Origin: Oscillospiraceae bacterium
GTDB lineage: Bacteria > Bacillota_A > Clostridia > Oscillospirales > Oscillospiraceae
Assembly (NCBI GenBank): GCA_017408725.1
Contig: JAFQUA010000080.1
Coordinates: forward strand, 1-43,201
Length of the DNA stretch: 43,201 nt
Direction: 5' to 3'
The translations under genes and the position numbers were made by a program. The notes under the pieces were generated by a model. It searched no databases. It saw nothing but the letters and a program-made list of their open reading frames with translations, and had not been told where the DNA came from. Position 1 is the first letter of the stretch. Every line of letters starts with the position of its first letter. Shown here in pieces: positions 7,238 through 16,098 of this stretch.

Positions 7238-9162
7238 TACAGTCCGCCCTCCTTGGTGTAATTCAGCAATCCGCCGGCCATTAAAATGGCCTGCTGACGC
7301 TCTGTCAAATTGCATAGTGCGTAGAATTGCTTACCGGTAGTTACATCGGTGACACAAATCTTGCCCTGAGCCATGCCGGCTTTAATATCGCTGAGCTTCA
7401 AAACATGATCCTGCTCCAGAGCGTCGTAATCCTCGGGATTTTCAAAGGTCATGGGCAGGATGCCCGCATTGATCAGATTGGCAATGTGGATACGGGCAAA
7501 GCTCTTGGCAATGACGCAGCGGATACCTAAGTACATAGGAACCAGCGCCGCATGCTCACGGGAAGATCCCTGACCGTAGTTGCTGCCGCCGATGATGATG
7601 CCATCACCCACTGCCTTGGCACGTTCCGGGAATGTGGGATCACAGACCTCGAAGCAGAACTTGCTGAGGTGGGGAATGTTGGAACGGTACGGCAGAATCT
7701 TAGCGCCGGCAGGCATAATATGGTCGGTTGTAATATTGTCACCGACCTTAAGGACTGCAGTTGCAGTCAGTTCTTCAGCAAAGGCCTTGGATTTGGGGAA
7801 TTCTTTAATATTAGGCCCACGAAGTACTTCCACTTCTTCTCCATCGGCTGCGGGTGTCAGAACTGCGGAATCGTCGATCTTAAATTTCTTCGGCAGCTCT
7901 ACGGGAGCTATTGGATCGCAGGTCATGGGATCGGTAATGTAACCGGTCAAAGCCGATGCTACTGCGGTTTCCGGAGATACCAGATAGACCTGACCGTCCT
8001 TGGTTCCGCTTCTGCCAAGGAAGTTGCGGTTAAAAGTACGCAGGCTCACACCGCCGGAGCTGGGAGAGAAGCCCATACCGATACAAGGACCGCAAGCGCA
8101 TTCCAGAAGCCGGGCGCCGCTGGCAAGGATATCGGTCAATGCCCCGCACTCTGCCAGTTCTGTCAGCACTTGACGGGAACCGGGAGAAATGGAAAGGCTG
8201 ACACCGGGAGCAATGGTCTTGCCCTTCAGCATAGCCGCGACCTTGAGAAGATCCTGCAAGGAAGAATTGGTGCAGGAACCGATACAGACCTGATCCACCT
8301 TCACGTCCTTCAAGGAGGCTACTTCCACTACATTGTCAGGACTGTGGGGGCAGGCAATCATAGGCTTCAGCGCAGACAGATCAATATCAATAATGCGGTC
8401 ATACTCGGCATCCGCATCACTGAAGACTGGTGTATAGTCTGCTTCTCTTCCCTGTGCCTTCAGGAAGGCTCTGGTTGTCTCATCGGCAGGGAAAATGGAT
8501 GTGGTAGCACCCAGTTCCGTACCCATATTGGTAATGGTAGCGCGTTCGGGAACACTTAACGTAGCAACACCTTCGCCGCCCCACTCAATGATCGCACCCA
8601 CGCCGCCCTTGACGGACAAGATCCGCAGCAACTCGAGGCTCACATCCTTAGCCGTTACAAAAGGTCTCAAAGCGCCGGTCAAATTGACCTTGAACATTTT
8701 GGGCATGGTGATATAATATGCTCCGCCACCCATGGCAACCGCCACATCCATACCGCCAGCGCCGAAGGACAGCATACCCAAACCGCCGCCGGTGGGTGTA
8801 TGGCTGTCGGAGCCGATCAAAGTCTTTCCCGGCTTTCCAAAGCGCTCTAAGTGTACCTGATGGCAAATACCGTTGCCGGGACGGGAGAAGTGAACACCAT
8901 GCTTCGCGGCAACTGTCTGCAAATAGCGGTGATCATCCGCATTTTCAAAGCCGCACTGCAAAGTATTATGATCTACATAGGCGATGGAAAATTCTGTCTT
9001 AACCTTGGGAATACCCATGGTCTCGAATTCCAGATATGCCATTGTTCCGGTAGCATCCTGTGTCAGTGTCTGATCAATGCGGATCGCAACCTCACTGCCG
9101 GGTGTCATATCGCCGGAAACAAGATGTTCCGCAATAATTTTCTGTGCAATTGTCTTTCCCAT
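7237..9162 (-). CDS. acnA: Aconitate hydratase
   Basis: A 641-residue [4Fe-4S] hydro-lyase that isomerises citrate to isocitrate. The large domains carry the cluster cysteines in IGSCTNSS and CACGPCIGMG; the swivel domain follows from about residue 470 (DNITTDHIMPAG, GGSNYGQGSSREHAA with the active-site Ser). The length is that of the compact aconitases of Clostridia, in which LeuC-like and LeuD-like parts are fused. ATG at 9162 has GAGGG upstream and starts 5 bases after the gntR stop. It supplies isocitrate to the following gene. Confidence 0.95.
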   Translation of the reverse strand: MGKTIAQKIIAEHLVSGDMTPGSEVAIRIDQTLTQDATGTMAYLEFETMGIPKVKTEFSIAYVDHNTLQCGFENADDHRYLQTVAAKHGVHFSRPGNGICHQVHLERFGKPGKTLIGSDSHTPTGGGLGMLSFGAGGMDVAVAMGGGAYYITMPKMFKVNLTGALRPFVTAKDVSLELLRILSVKGGVGAIIEWGGEGVATLSVPERATITNMGTELGATTSIFPADETTRAFLKAQGREADYTPVFSDADAEYDRIIDIDLSALKPMIACPHSPDNVVEVASLKDVKVDQVCIGSCTNSSLQDLLKVAAMLKGKTIAPGVSLSISPGSRQVLTELAECGALTDILASGARLLECACGPCIGMGFSPSSGGVSLRTFNRNFLGRSGTKDGQVYLVSPETAVASALTGYITDPMTCDPIAPVELPKKFKIDDSAVLTPAADGEEVEVLRGPNIKEFPKSKAFAEELTATAVLKVGDNITTDHIMPAGAKILPYRSNIPHLSKFCFEVCDPTFPERAKAVGDGIIIGGSNYGQGSSREHAALVPMYLGIRCVIAKSFARIHIANLINAGILPMTFENPEDYDALEQDHVLKLSDIKAGMAQGKICVTDVTTGKQFYALCNLTERQQAILMAGGLLNYTKEGGL

Positions 9163-9167
9163 TTCTA

Positions 9168-9809
9168 TTACCCTCTTTTAATCATATGTGCCTTTGCGTG
9201 GTCAATGTGCTCAGCTGTACGCGCTCTTGCCAGCTCCGCATCCCCTGCGGCAATGGCTTCAAAAATACCACGATGTTCCTGCAGCGAAAGGCCCGCGCGC
9301 TTCTTATCACCGAAAGCGATACGGCGATAACGGCGAGTCTTGCGGTGCAAGGGAATTAGTGTATCCATAATCACTGTGCGCATGCTTAAATTGCAAATTG
9401 CATCATGGAATGCATCATCCGCCTGCCGTAAATGTTCCACATCCCACTTGGCATAATAGAAATCCTGCAGATCCATAATGTGCGAAAGCTCCTGCACCCG
9501 TTCCGGTGTAATATTGACCGCTGCATAATAGGCAGCCAGCGACTCAATATGGTGGCGGATATTCATGATATCCTCCAGATCTTCTTCAGTAATGCCCAAA
9601 ACGATAGAGCCCTTACCGGATTCCTCGATCAGCCGTTCCTGCTCCAGCCTGCGCAGAGCCTCACGGATGGGGGTGCGGCTGACGCCCAGCTGCTCCACCA
9701 GCTTCAGTTCCGTCAATATCTCACCACGGGGATATACACCGAGGATAATGTCGTTTTCCAGTTTTTCAAAAACCTGATCTGCCAAGGAAACGGATTTAAA
9801 ATCTGCCAT
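9168..9809 (-). CDS. GntR-family (FadR/FCD subfamily) transcriptional regulator
   Basis: A 213-residue regulator with an N-terminal winged helix (about 10-75; LKLVEQLGVSRTPIREALRRLE is the classical GntR helix-turn-helix, split here by its turn at G-V-S) and a C-terminal all-helical FCD ligand domain with likely metal residues (the DAFHDAI helix and late His residues in AEHIDHA). It lies inside the operon it probably controls, between Re-citrate synthase and aconitase, with AAGGAGG before ATG 9809. A perfect TTGTATACAA palindrome beside the -10 box of the operon is the likely binding site. The ligand is plausibly citrate or another TCA acid (inference). Confidence 0.92.
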   Translation of the reverse strand: MADFKSVSLADQVFEKLENDIILGVYPRGEILTELKLVEQLGVSRTPIREALRRLEQERLIEESGKGSIVLGITEEDLEDIMNIRHHIESLAAYYAAVNITPERVQELSHIMDLQDFYYAKWDVEHLRQADDAFHDAICNLSMRTVIMDTLIPLHRKTRRYRRIAFGDKKRAGLSLQEHRGIFEAIAAGDAELARARTAEHIDHAKAHMIKRG

Positions 9810-9822
9810 ACCCTGCGCCTCC

Positions 9823-11199
9823 TTACACTTTCTTAAACCGGCCGGGAGCCAGACGCTCTACCATAGAATCCAGTTCCTTATCGGTCATCACAGTTTGACG
9901 GCCGTCCTCATATTCCCGATCAATCCAGTTTTTCATCATCTCAACAACAGGATCATGCTTCTGGATCTCGTCCTCACCCTTTAGACGGAAATTCTGGTTG
10001 ATCCAGTAGGCAATACCGGCAAGTCCGGAAGTCTTACTGATCTCAACAACCGCAGGTCGGTTCAGCAGCTTACCGGTATCAAAGATCGTATAGATCTCCG
10101 CATCCTTCAATAGTCCGTCCGCATGGATACCGGCTCTGGTTGCATTAAAGCTGCGGCCTACAAAAGGTGTCATGGGCGGGATATCGTAGCCAATATCATT
10201 GCGGAAGAAATCACCGATCTCCGTAATGACCGTAGGATCCATGCCGTCCAGAGAGCCACGCAAGGATGCGTATTCAAAGACCATAGCTTCCAGCGGCACA
10301 TTACCCGTACGCTCGCCAATACCCAGAAGGCTGCAGTTAACCGCACAAGCGCCATACAGCCATGCGGTGGATGCATTGGCAACGCCCTTGTAAAAGTCGT
10401 TATGTCCGTGCCATTCCAGACATTCACTGGGAACATCGGAATAATGCTGCAGGCCGTAAATAATACCGGCAACGGATCTGGGCATGGCTGCTTCCGTATA
10501 GGGAACGCCGTAACCCATAGTATCACAGGCACGGATTTTGACTGGAATACTGGCCTCTGCAGAAAGCTTCTGCAGCTCATTTACAAAGGGAACAACGAAA
10601 CCGTAGAAGTCCGCGCGGGTGATGTCCTCCAGATGGCATCTGGGAATAACGCCTGCAGCAAAGGCATCTTTAACAGTAGCCAAATAATACTCCAAAGCCT
10701 GACCGCGGGTCATCTTCATCTTTTTAAAGATATGATAGTCGCTGCAGCTGACAAGAATACCGGTTTCCTTGATACCCAGATCTTTTACCAATTTAAAATC
10801 TTCCTTGCTGGCACGAATCCAGCTGGTAATCTCTGGGAACTTCAGATCCAGACCCATACATTTTTCAATTGCTTCCCGGTCCTTCTTGCTGTAAATAAAA
10901 AACTCCGTCTGGCGGATAATGCCGTAGGGACCACCCAGCTTGCTCAGCAGCTGGTAGATTTTCACGATCTGATCTACGGAATACGGCTCAACAGATTGCT
11001 GACCATCACGTAGAGAGGTATCTGTGATCCAGATTTCCTCGGGCATGTTCATAGGAACTCTGCGGTGGTTAAACGCCACCTTAGGAACGGTTCCGTAAGA
11101 ATAAAGATCCCGCTGCAGATTGGGCTCGGCAACATCCTGCAGGGAATACTTATACGACTTTTGTTCCAACAGATTGGTTTTATTGGAAATCTCAAGCAT
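9823..11199 (-). CDS. Re-citrate synthase (HMGL-like family)
   Basis: A 458-residue member of the HMG-CoA lyase-like/isopropylmalate synthase superfamily. It has the metal-binding TSLRDGQQ, CHLEDITRADFYG, CDTMGYG and EWHGHND motifs that form the TIM-barrel active site. Length and strong context with acn and icd fit the Re-face citrate synthase described in Clostridium kluyveri, which condenses oxaloacetate and acetyl-CoA and replaces the normal Si enzyme in many Clostridia. Homocitrate or isopropylmalate synthase is the alternative, but no leu or lys genes are near. ATG at 11199 has AAAGGAA upstream. It is the first gene of the operon feeding 2-oxoglutarate and so glutamate. Confidence 0.88.
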   Translation of the reverse strand: MLEISNKTNLLEQKSYKYSLQDVAEPNLQRDLYSYGTVPKVAFNHRRVPMNMPEEIWITDTSLRDGQQSVEPYSVDQIVKIYQLLSKLGGPYGIIRQTEFFIYSKKDREAIEKCMGLDLKFPEITSWIRASKEDFKLVKDLGIKETGILVSCSDYHIFKKMKMTRGQALEYYLATVKDAFAAGVIPRCHLEDITRADFYGFVVPFVNELQKLSAEASIPVKIRACDTMGYGVPYTEAAMPRSVAGIIYGLQHYSDVPSECLEWHGHNDFYKGVANASTAWLYGACAVNCSLLGIGERTGNVPLEAMVFEYASLRGSLDGMDPTVITEIGDFFRNDIGYDIPPMTPFVGRSFNATRAGIHADGLLKDAEIYTIFDTGKLLNRPAVVEISKTSGLAGIAYWINQNFRLKGEDEIQKHDPVVEMMKNWIDREYEDGRQTVMTDKELDSMVERLAPGRFKKV

Positions 11200-11232
11200 G
11201 GTTATTGTTCCTTTCGAATTGTACTTGTTTTT

Positions 11233-11269
11233 TTGTATACAATTATACTCATTAAAAGCAATTTGTCAA
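11233..11269 (-). promoter_or_regulatory. Promoter and GntR operator of the Re-citrate synthase operon
   Basis: On the minus strand TTGACA (11264-11269), a 16-base spacer and TATAAT (11242-11247) are a full consensus match. Immediately downstream, overlapping the -10 by one base, is the perfect 10-bp palindrome TTGTATACAA (11233-11242). Its GTATAC core is the type bound by FadR-subfamily GntR proteins, and a GntR gene is second in the operon. Binding would block open-complex formation. Confidence 0.75.
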
Positions 11270-11348
11270 TATAAATTAACAGCAGCCACAAAATTTGTGA
11301 CTGCTGTACATGTATTTGGATCAACTTTCTACCTTTCCTTCCCTACTT

Positions 11349-13172
11349 TTACCAAAGGAAATCCACACCGTAATGCCGCAGCCAATATTCAATCTGCAAA
11401 AGATAGCAGATGGTCTGGGGTTTTCGCATCAGCTGCCCATACCAGGGCCATGGCGAGTCCTGCGTCAGCACCTTTTCAATTTCATTCTTTCCAACCAGTT
11501 GGAACAACGGCGAATCTTTTTCCTCCAGAATGCATCTTAGCCGCTGTGTGACCAAGTCCAAATATTTTGGATCCCATGTTTTGGGATAGGGACTCTTTTT
11601 CCGCCACAGAACTTCATCCGGCAAGATTCCCTGCATTGCTGTACGCAGCAGCCCCTTTTCCCTGCTTCTGTAGTCTTTGAACTCCCATGGTACACCATAC
11701 AGGTACTCAGCGATTCTATGATCACAGAACGGCACCCGAACCTCAAGACCCCAGTACATGCTCATCCGGTCCTTTCTGTCCAGAAGTGTCTGCATAAACC
11801 ACCGCTGGTTCAGATTCACCATCTCCTTCATTCTTCTTTCCAAGGCGGATGTTCCCGGAAGAATATCGCTGTTTTTGCAGGTATCTTCATAACGGGAGCG
11901 AACAAATGCCTCCCCGTCTATTTTGCCCTTCAACAACGGAGGCAGCATCTTGCAGCGTTGTTGCGTGTTTTGGGCCCACGGGAAGCCGTCTTTGCTTCGA
12001 ACATCCGGATCCCTGTACCAGGGATAACCACCGAATATCTCATCTGCGCATTCTCCGGAAAGTGCCACCGTGACTTCCTGCCTGATCTGACGGCAAAACA
12101 CCAGCAGAGACATATCCACATCCGCCATTCCGGGAAGATCCCGAGCCACCACCGATTCTTCCATGGCAGATATCAATTCTTCTGGGGAGATTACACACCA
12201 ACGGTGATCCGTTTCAAGAGAATTCTGCATCAAACGAATATAATGTCCGTCGGAATTAGGCTGAAATTTTGTGGGCACAAAATACTTGTCATTGTCCACA
12301 TAGTCAACGGAAAAGGTCTTGAGCTGCTGATCTTGATTTTTCATTTCCCGGGCGCACAGAGCTGTAATCAGACTGGAGTCCAGTCCGCCGGACAAAAAGG
12401 TTCCAATGGGAACATCCGAAACCATTTGGCGACGAATTGCATCCGTAACCAGATAGCGCACATGCTCGGCGGTTTCTTCAAAGCTTTCTCTGTGCTCCCG
12501 GTCCTTTAATGACCAGTAACGGCGCCAGCGGAACTGTCCCTTTCGGTAATAGCCGCAGCATCCCGGTTCCAGTTCTTGTATTCCATGAAAAACACCACTG
12601 CCAGGTGTCCTGCCAGGACCCAGCAGCAAAATCTCCGCAGCTCCATCCGGATCCAGTTCCGCACGAACGTTGGGATATGTCAGAATCGTCTTAAGCTCAG
12701 AAGCAAACAGCAATCCACCTTTATGAACCCTATAAAACAGCGGCTTTACACCGATCCGGTCCCGCGCCAAAAACAGTTTTTCCGCACCATGCTCCCAAAC
12801 ACCAAAAGCGAAAATACCGTTGCACTTTTGCAAACATTCTTCCCCCCACTGTGCATAGGCATGGAGCAAGACCTCAGTATCGGAATGGCCCTCAAAAACA
12901 TGGTTTAGCTTGCTTAGTTCCTGCCGAATATCTTCCGTGTTATAGAGTTCTCCATTATAAACTATGGTATAGGTCTCCCCGCCCATACTCCATGTCATAG
13001 GCTGACTGCCTCCGGCAGGATCAATCACCGCCAGACGGGCATGCAACAGGGCACAGGATTTTTCATTAAAAACAGATGCCGCATCCGGCCCTCTTCGTTG
13101 CATTGTTTTCAGCATTTTCTGCAAAATTGCTTCATTTGACTGCAAATCAAGGATCCCTGCGATGGCGCACAT
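11349..13172 (-). CDS. asnB: Asparagine synthase, glutamine-hydrolysing
   Basis: A 607-residue ATP-dependent enzyme that amidates aspartate with ammonia from glutamine. The N-terminal Ntn glutaminase domain starts with Met-Cys (Cys2 nucleophile after Met removal) and has the conserved RLAVIDP and YNGELYN. The C-terminal synthetase domain has the PP-loop SGGLDSS at about residue 265 and GECADEIFGGY. Length is normal. ATG at 13172 has AAAGGGGG upstream. It is monocistronic. An ammonia-dependent asnA also lies in this window, so the cell can make asparagine by two unrelated routes. Confidence 0.96.
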   Translation of the reverse strand: MCAIAGILDLQSNEAILQKMLKTMQRRGPDAASVFNEKSCALLHARLAVIDPAGGSQPMTWSMGGETYTIVYNGELYNTEDIRQELSKLNHVFEGHSDTEVLLHAYAQWGEECLQKCNGIFAFGVWEHGAEKLFLARDRIGVKPLFYRVHKGGLLFASELKTILTYPNVRAELDPDGAAEILLLGPGRTPGSGVFHGIQELEPGCCGYYRKGQFRWRRYWSLKDREHRESFEETAEHVRYLVTDAIRRQMVSDVPIGTFLSGGLDSSLITALCAREMKNQDQQLKTFSVDYVDNDKYFVPTKFQPNSDGHYIRLMQNSLETDHRWCVISPEELISAMEESVVARDLPGMADVDMSLLVFCRQIRQEVTVALSGECADEIFGGYPWYRDPDVRSKDGFPWAQNTQQRCKMLPPLLKGKIDGEAFVRSRYEDTCKNSDILPGTSALERRMKEMVNLNQRWFMQTLLDRKDRMSMYWGLEVRVPFCDHRIAEYLYGVPWEFKDYRSREKGLLRTAMQGILPDEVLWRKKSPYPKTWDPKYLDLVTQRLRCILEEKDSPLFQLVGKNEIEKVLTQDSPWPWYGQLMRKPQTICYLLQIEYWLRHYGVDFLW

Positions 13173-13270
13173 ATGAATCCCCCTTTCATAGAATCATATT
13201 ATGCATGAATTCAAAAAAATGGCACGAATGCTTTTATGTGTCCTGCAAAAACTGACTCCGGGTGATATAT

Positions 13271-13699
13271 ATGAAAAGCAACAAAGAGATTCTGTCCTCA
13301 CTTCTAAAAACAACGCAAATGGGGCAGATTGGTATCCGTAGTGTACAGGATTCCGCCTCAAACGAAGACCTTAAAAAGGCACTTTCCGACCAGTTAAGGG
13401 AATACGACAGCATCGAAACGGAAGTTCATGCACTGGCTAAGCACCGGGGTTGGCAGCTTCATGAGCTGAATCCCAGCATTCGGGCCATGTCAGAAATGAT
13501 GTCCCAGATGAAGCTGATCGGCGGAAACAAAGATTCCAAAATCGCAGCCATGATGATCCAAGGTAACACCCGGGGTATGATCACAGGACTTAAAAACGCT
13601 CACCAGCATTCTGAAAAGGATGAAAGAGTTACCGCCCTTTCCGATAAACTCTTATCCTTTGAAACAGCAAACATTCGCCAAATGGAACCCTTTCTGTAA
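13271..13699 (+). CDS. Small helical protein of unknown function, possibly ferritin-like
   Basis: A 142-residue soluble, strongly helical protein (repeated amphipathic helices, Met- and Lys-rich, no signal peptide or membrane segment). I do not recognise the family with certainty; the spacing of acidic/His residues (ALKDQLREYD, SIETEVHALAKHRGW) recalls ferritin-like four-helix proteins often found in spore formers. ATG at 13271 has GGGTGA upstream. It lies directly before the SleC-type cluster in the same direction, so a spore role is possible but is only inferred from position. Confidence 0.7.
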   Translation: MKSNKEILSSLLKTTQMGQIGIRSVQDSASNEDLKKALSDQLREYDSIETEVHALAKHRGWQLHELNPSIRAMSEMMSQMKLIGGNKDSKIAAMMIQGNTRGMITGLKNAHQHSEKDERVTALSDKLLSFETANIRQMEPFL

Positions 13700-13791
13700 A
13701 CTTGGGCACCGGTAATACAGCCGGTGCCTGTTTTGCACATTTTGTAAGTCTTCCGCATAACATAATCCGAAACCAGAAAGGAGGGATCCTT

Positions 13792-14172
13792 TTGCCAGCC
13801 ACCGGCTACATACAGGTCCACGCTTACTCAAGCTACGCACAGATCCCACTCGAGGGTGTTGCCGTTACCGTTACCGCAGACGATGGGACTGCGATCGCCA
13901 TGCGCCTTACCGACCGCAGCGGGCGGATAACCCCCATTCCGCTTCCCGTTCCGGATCTTTCTGCCAGTCAGTCACCGGATTCCGGAGAAATTCCCTTTGC
14001 AACCGTAAATATTCACGCACGGCTTCGGGGCTATGAACAGATTACAGCGGAAAGAGTTCAGGTTTTTGCGGATACAACCACCAATCAAAACCTGGAAATG
14101 ATTCCCCTTGCAGAACTGCCGGGATCATGGAATCAAACGGAAGACTTTGACACCCCGCCGCAGAATCTTTAG
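13792..14172 (+). CDS. SleC-type prodomain protein, encoded separately
   Basis: A 126-residue protein starting at TTG 13792, chosen because AAAGGAGGG ends 6 bases upstream; the reading frame extends 5' but has no ribosome site there. The fold reads as a carboxypeptidase-regulatory-like beta sandwich (YIQVHAYSSYAQIPLEGVAV start, then ADDGT, LTDRSGRITPIPLP and LRGYEQITAERVQVFADTT). This is the same order seen in the N-terminal pre-pro region of clostridial spore cortex-lytic enzyme SleC. The next gene, 9 bases downstream, begins where mature SleC would begin. It is likely a pseudo-propeptide or chaperone for that enzyme in the spore. Confidence 0.75.
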   Translation: MPATGYIQVHAYSSYAQIPLEGVAVTVTADDGTAIAMRLTDRSGRITPIPLPVPDLSASQSPDSGEIPFATVNIHARLRGYEQITAERVQVFADTTTNQNLEMIPLAELPGSWNQTEDFDTPPQNL

Positions 14173-14181
14173 GAGGAAGCT

Positions 14182-15420
14182 ATGCCCACCGTAATCCCCT
14201 TTGTTCCCCAGCAGATCACCGTCCACTTGGGTGCACCTTCATCCAATGCTCCCAATGTGACAGTGCCATTTATCGACTATGTAAAGAATGTCGCCTCCAG
14301 CGAAATCTATCCCACGTGGGATGACAGTGCCATCCGCGCCAACATTCTGGCCATCGTTTCCTTTGCGCTGAACCGCATATACACGGAATTCTACCGCAGC
14401 CGGGGATATGATTTTGATATCACCAATAACACAGCATACGACCAGTTCTTCGTAAACGGCAGAAGCTATTTCAGCAGTGTCTCCCGAATCGCCGAAGAGC
14501 TTTTTAACGATTACCTGCGCCGTCCGGGCTTCGTAGAGCCCTTAGCCGCCAAATTTTGCAACGGCACCACCGTCACCTGTGAGGGTCTGAGCCAATGGGG
14601 TAGCCAGAATCTGGCCCAGCAGGGTCTAAACTCTACGCAGATCCTGCGAAATTACTACGGAAATGTGGAGATCGTTACCAATGCCCCCATCCGCGGCATC
14701 ACCTCATCCTATCCCGGCACGCCATTACGCAGAGGAAGCACCGGTCCGAATGTAGTAGTTATCCAAAGGGAACTGAACAGAATCTCCCAAAACTATCCGG
14801 CAATTCCCAAAGTACCCGCTATTGACGGTATTTTTGGAAGCCAGACAGAAGCATCCGTTCGAGCGTTTCAGGAAATTTTCGATCTGACACCGGATGGAGT
14901 GGTGGGTCCCGCCACTTGGTACGCACTGGTGCGTCTGTATACGGCGGTCACTTCCCTATCGGAACTGCGAAGTCAGGGGCAACAATTCTATTCCATCAAC
15001 TGGGAATACCCCAATTCTCTGTATGAAGGAGATACCGGAGACAAGGTACGGCATCTGCAGTATATGCTTTCCGTCCTCTCCGCCTACATTTCTGAAGTAC
15101 CGCCGGTGGAAGTGGACGGTATCTTCGGTCCGGCTACCAGAAATGCCGTGATCGGCGCCCAGCAGTGGCTTGGTCTTCCCCAGACCGGAGCTGTGGATGC
15201 CAGAACCTGGGACGAAATTTATGACCAATTCTCCGGCATCGAGAATACGAGCCTTCGGGATCCGGAAGTATTCCCCCGCACATCTCAGGCCGTTACCGCA
15301 TTTGCCCCACAAAATGCCGCAAGAAGCCGTTACTCCAAAACAACAACTTTGACCCAATATCCCGGCAACGCCCTGCAAATGGGTCAGCGGGATCCCGTTC
15401 GTCAGGAGGTGATTCGATGA
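14182..15420 (+). CDS. sleC: SleC-like spore cortex-lytic enzyme (SpoIID-like domain plus two peptidoglycan-binding domains)
   Basis: A 412-residue protein. Residues about 30-165 form the SpoIID/SleC-like lytic domain; YVKNVASSEIYPTW holds the candidate catalytic Glu41, and RANILAI, YDFDIT, TCEGLSQWGS and LRNYYG follow as in SleC. Two PG-binding-1 domains follow: about 180-255 (VDGIFG-type DGIFGSQTEASVRAFQ) and 280-350 (DGIFGPATRNAVIGAQ). SleC cleaves cortex muropeptides during germination. The SleC prodomain is missing from this gene and sits in the preceding one. The C-terminal 60 residues are low-complexity. ATG follows AGGAGG. It overlaps the next gene by ATGA. Confidence 0.88.
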   Translation: MPTVIPFVPQQITVHLGAPSSNAPNVTVPFIDYVKNVASSEIYPTWDDSAIRANILAIVSFALNRIYTEFYRSRGYDFDITNNTAYDQFFVNGRSYFSSVSRIAEELFNDYLRRPGFVEPLAAKFCNGTTVTCEGLSQWGSQNLAQQGLNSTQILRNYYGNVEIVTNAPIRGITSSYPGTPLRRGSTGPNVVVIQRELNRISQNYPAIPKVPAIDGIFGSQTEASVRAFQEIFDLTPDGVVGPATWYALVRLYTAVTSLSELRSQGQQFYSINWEYPNSLYEGDTGDKVRHLQYMLSVLSAYISEVPPVEVDGIFGPATRNAVIGAQQWLGLPQTGAVDARTWDEIYDQFSGIENTSLRDPEVFPRTSQAVTAFAPQNAARSRYSKTTTLTQYPGNALQMGQRDPVRQEVIR

Positions 15421-15986
15421 GGCCGCCGGAATCTTTCGTTGCACAACCGGTAAGAAGCCTACAAACCATGCTGCGTGTCATTGCAGAAAGCGATCCCACG
15501 CAGCCAAGCGTGATTCCGGACGGAATTTATGGTCAAAACACCATGGCCGCCGTTTCCGCGTTTCAACGGAGAAAAGGACTTCCGGTAACGGGCACCGCAG
15601 ACCAGACTACATGGGATTCCATCGTGGCAGAGTATGAGCCCGCACTCATATTGGTCGGCGAAGCACGGCCCATCGAGGTCATACTGGATCCCAATCAGGT
15701 CATACGGCAGGGTGAACAGCATCCGAATGTATATCTTGCCCAAGGAATGCTGATCGTATTGTCGCAAGCCTATGGCAGCATACCCGAACCGGCACTGAAT
15801 GGCATTCTGGATCTGCCCACCAGCGATTCTCTATCCGCATTCCAATCCTTAAGTCTGCTACCGGCTACGGGAGAGCTTGACAAAATCACCTGGAACGCAC
15901 TTGCCAGCCACTATCCTCTTGCATCACGATTGATCACATATCCGCAGAAAAATGGCGGTCCGGATGAACGCACGTTCCTTATTTAA
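15417..15986 (+). CDS. Protein of two peptidoglycan-binding domains
   Basis: A 189-residue protein made of two PG-binding-1 repeats: about 10-75 (PDGIYGQNTMAAVSAFQRRKG, key residues DG.YG and AFQ) and 95-165 (LNGILDLPTSDSLSAFQS). There is no catalytic domain and no signal peptide. It overlaps the SleC-like gene by 4 bases, so the two are translationally coupled. It probably anchors to spore cortex or coat peptidoglycan as a partner of the lytic enzyme, or is a C-terminal module split from it. The second repeat is more diverged. Confidence 0.8.
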   Translation: MRPPESFVAQPVRSLQTMLRVIAESDPTQPSVIPDGIYGQNTMAAVSAFQRRKGLPVTGTADQTTWDSIVAEYEPALILVGEARPIEVILDPNQVIRQGEQHPNVYLAQGMLIVLSQAYGSIPEPALNGILDLPTSDSLSAFQSLSLLPATGELDKITWNALASHYPLASRLITYPQKNGGPDERTFLI

Positions 15987-16023
15987 GTAAATATTAAATT
16001 TACAACATTTTCAAAGATTCATC

Positions 16024-16051
16024 TTGATTATCCGGAAATTTTGCCTATAAT
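16024..16051 (+). promoter_or_regulatory. pgsA-type gene promoter
   Basis: TTGATT (16024-16029), a 16-base spacer and TATAAT (16046-16051) lie 48 bases upstream of the ATG at 16099. Confidence 0.7.
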
Positions 16052-16098
16052 AGGTAGTATCGGCTATTATACATGGTCGAATACCCGGAGGACGTATC

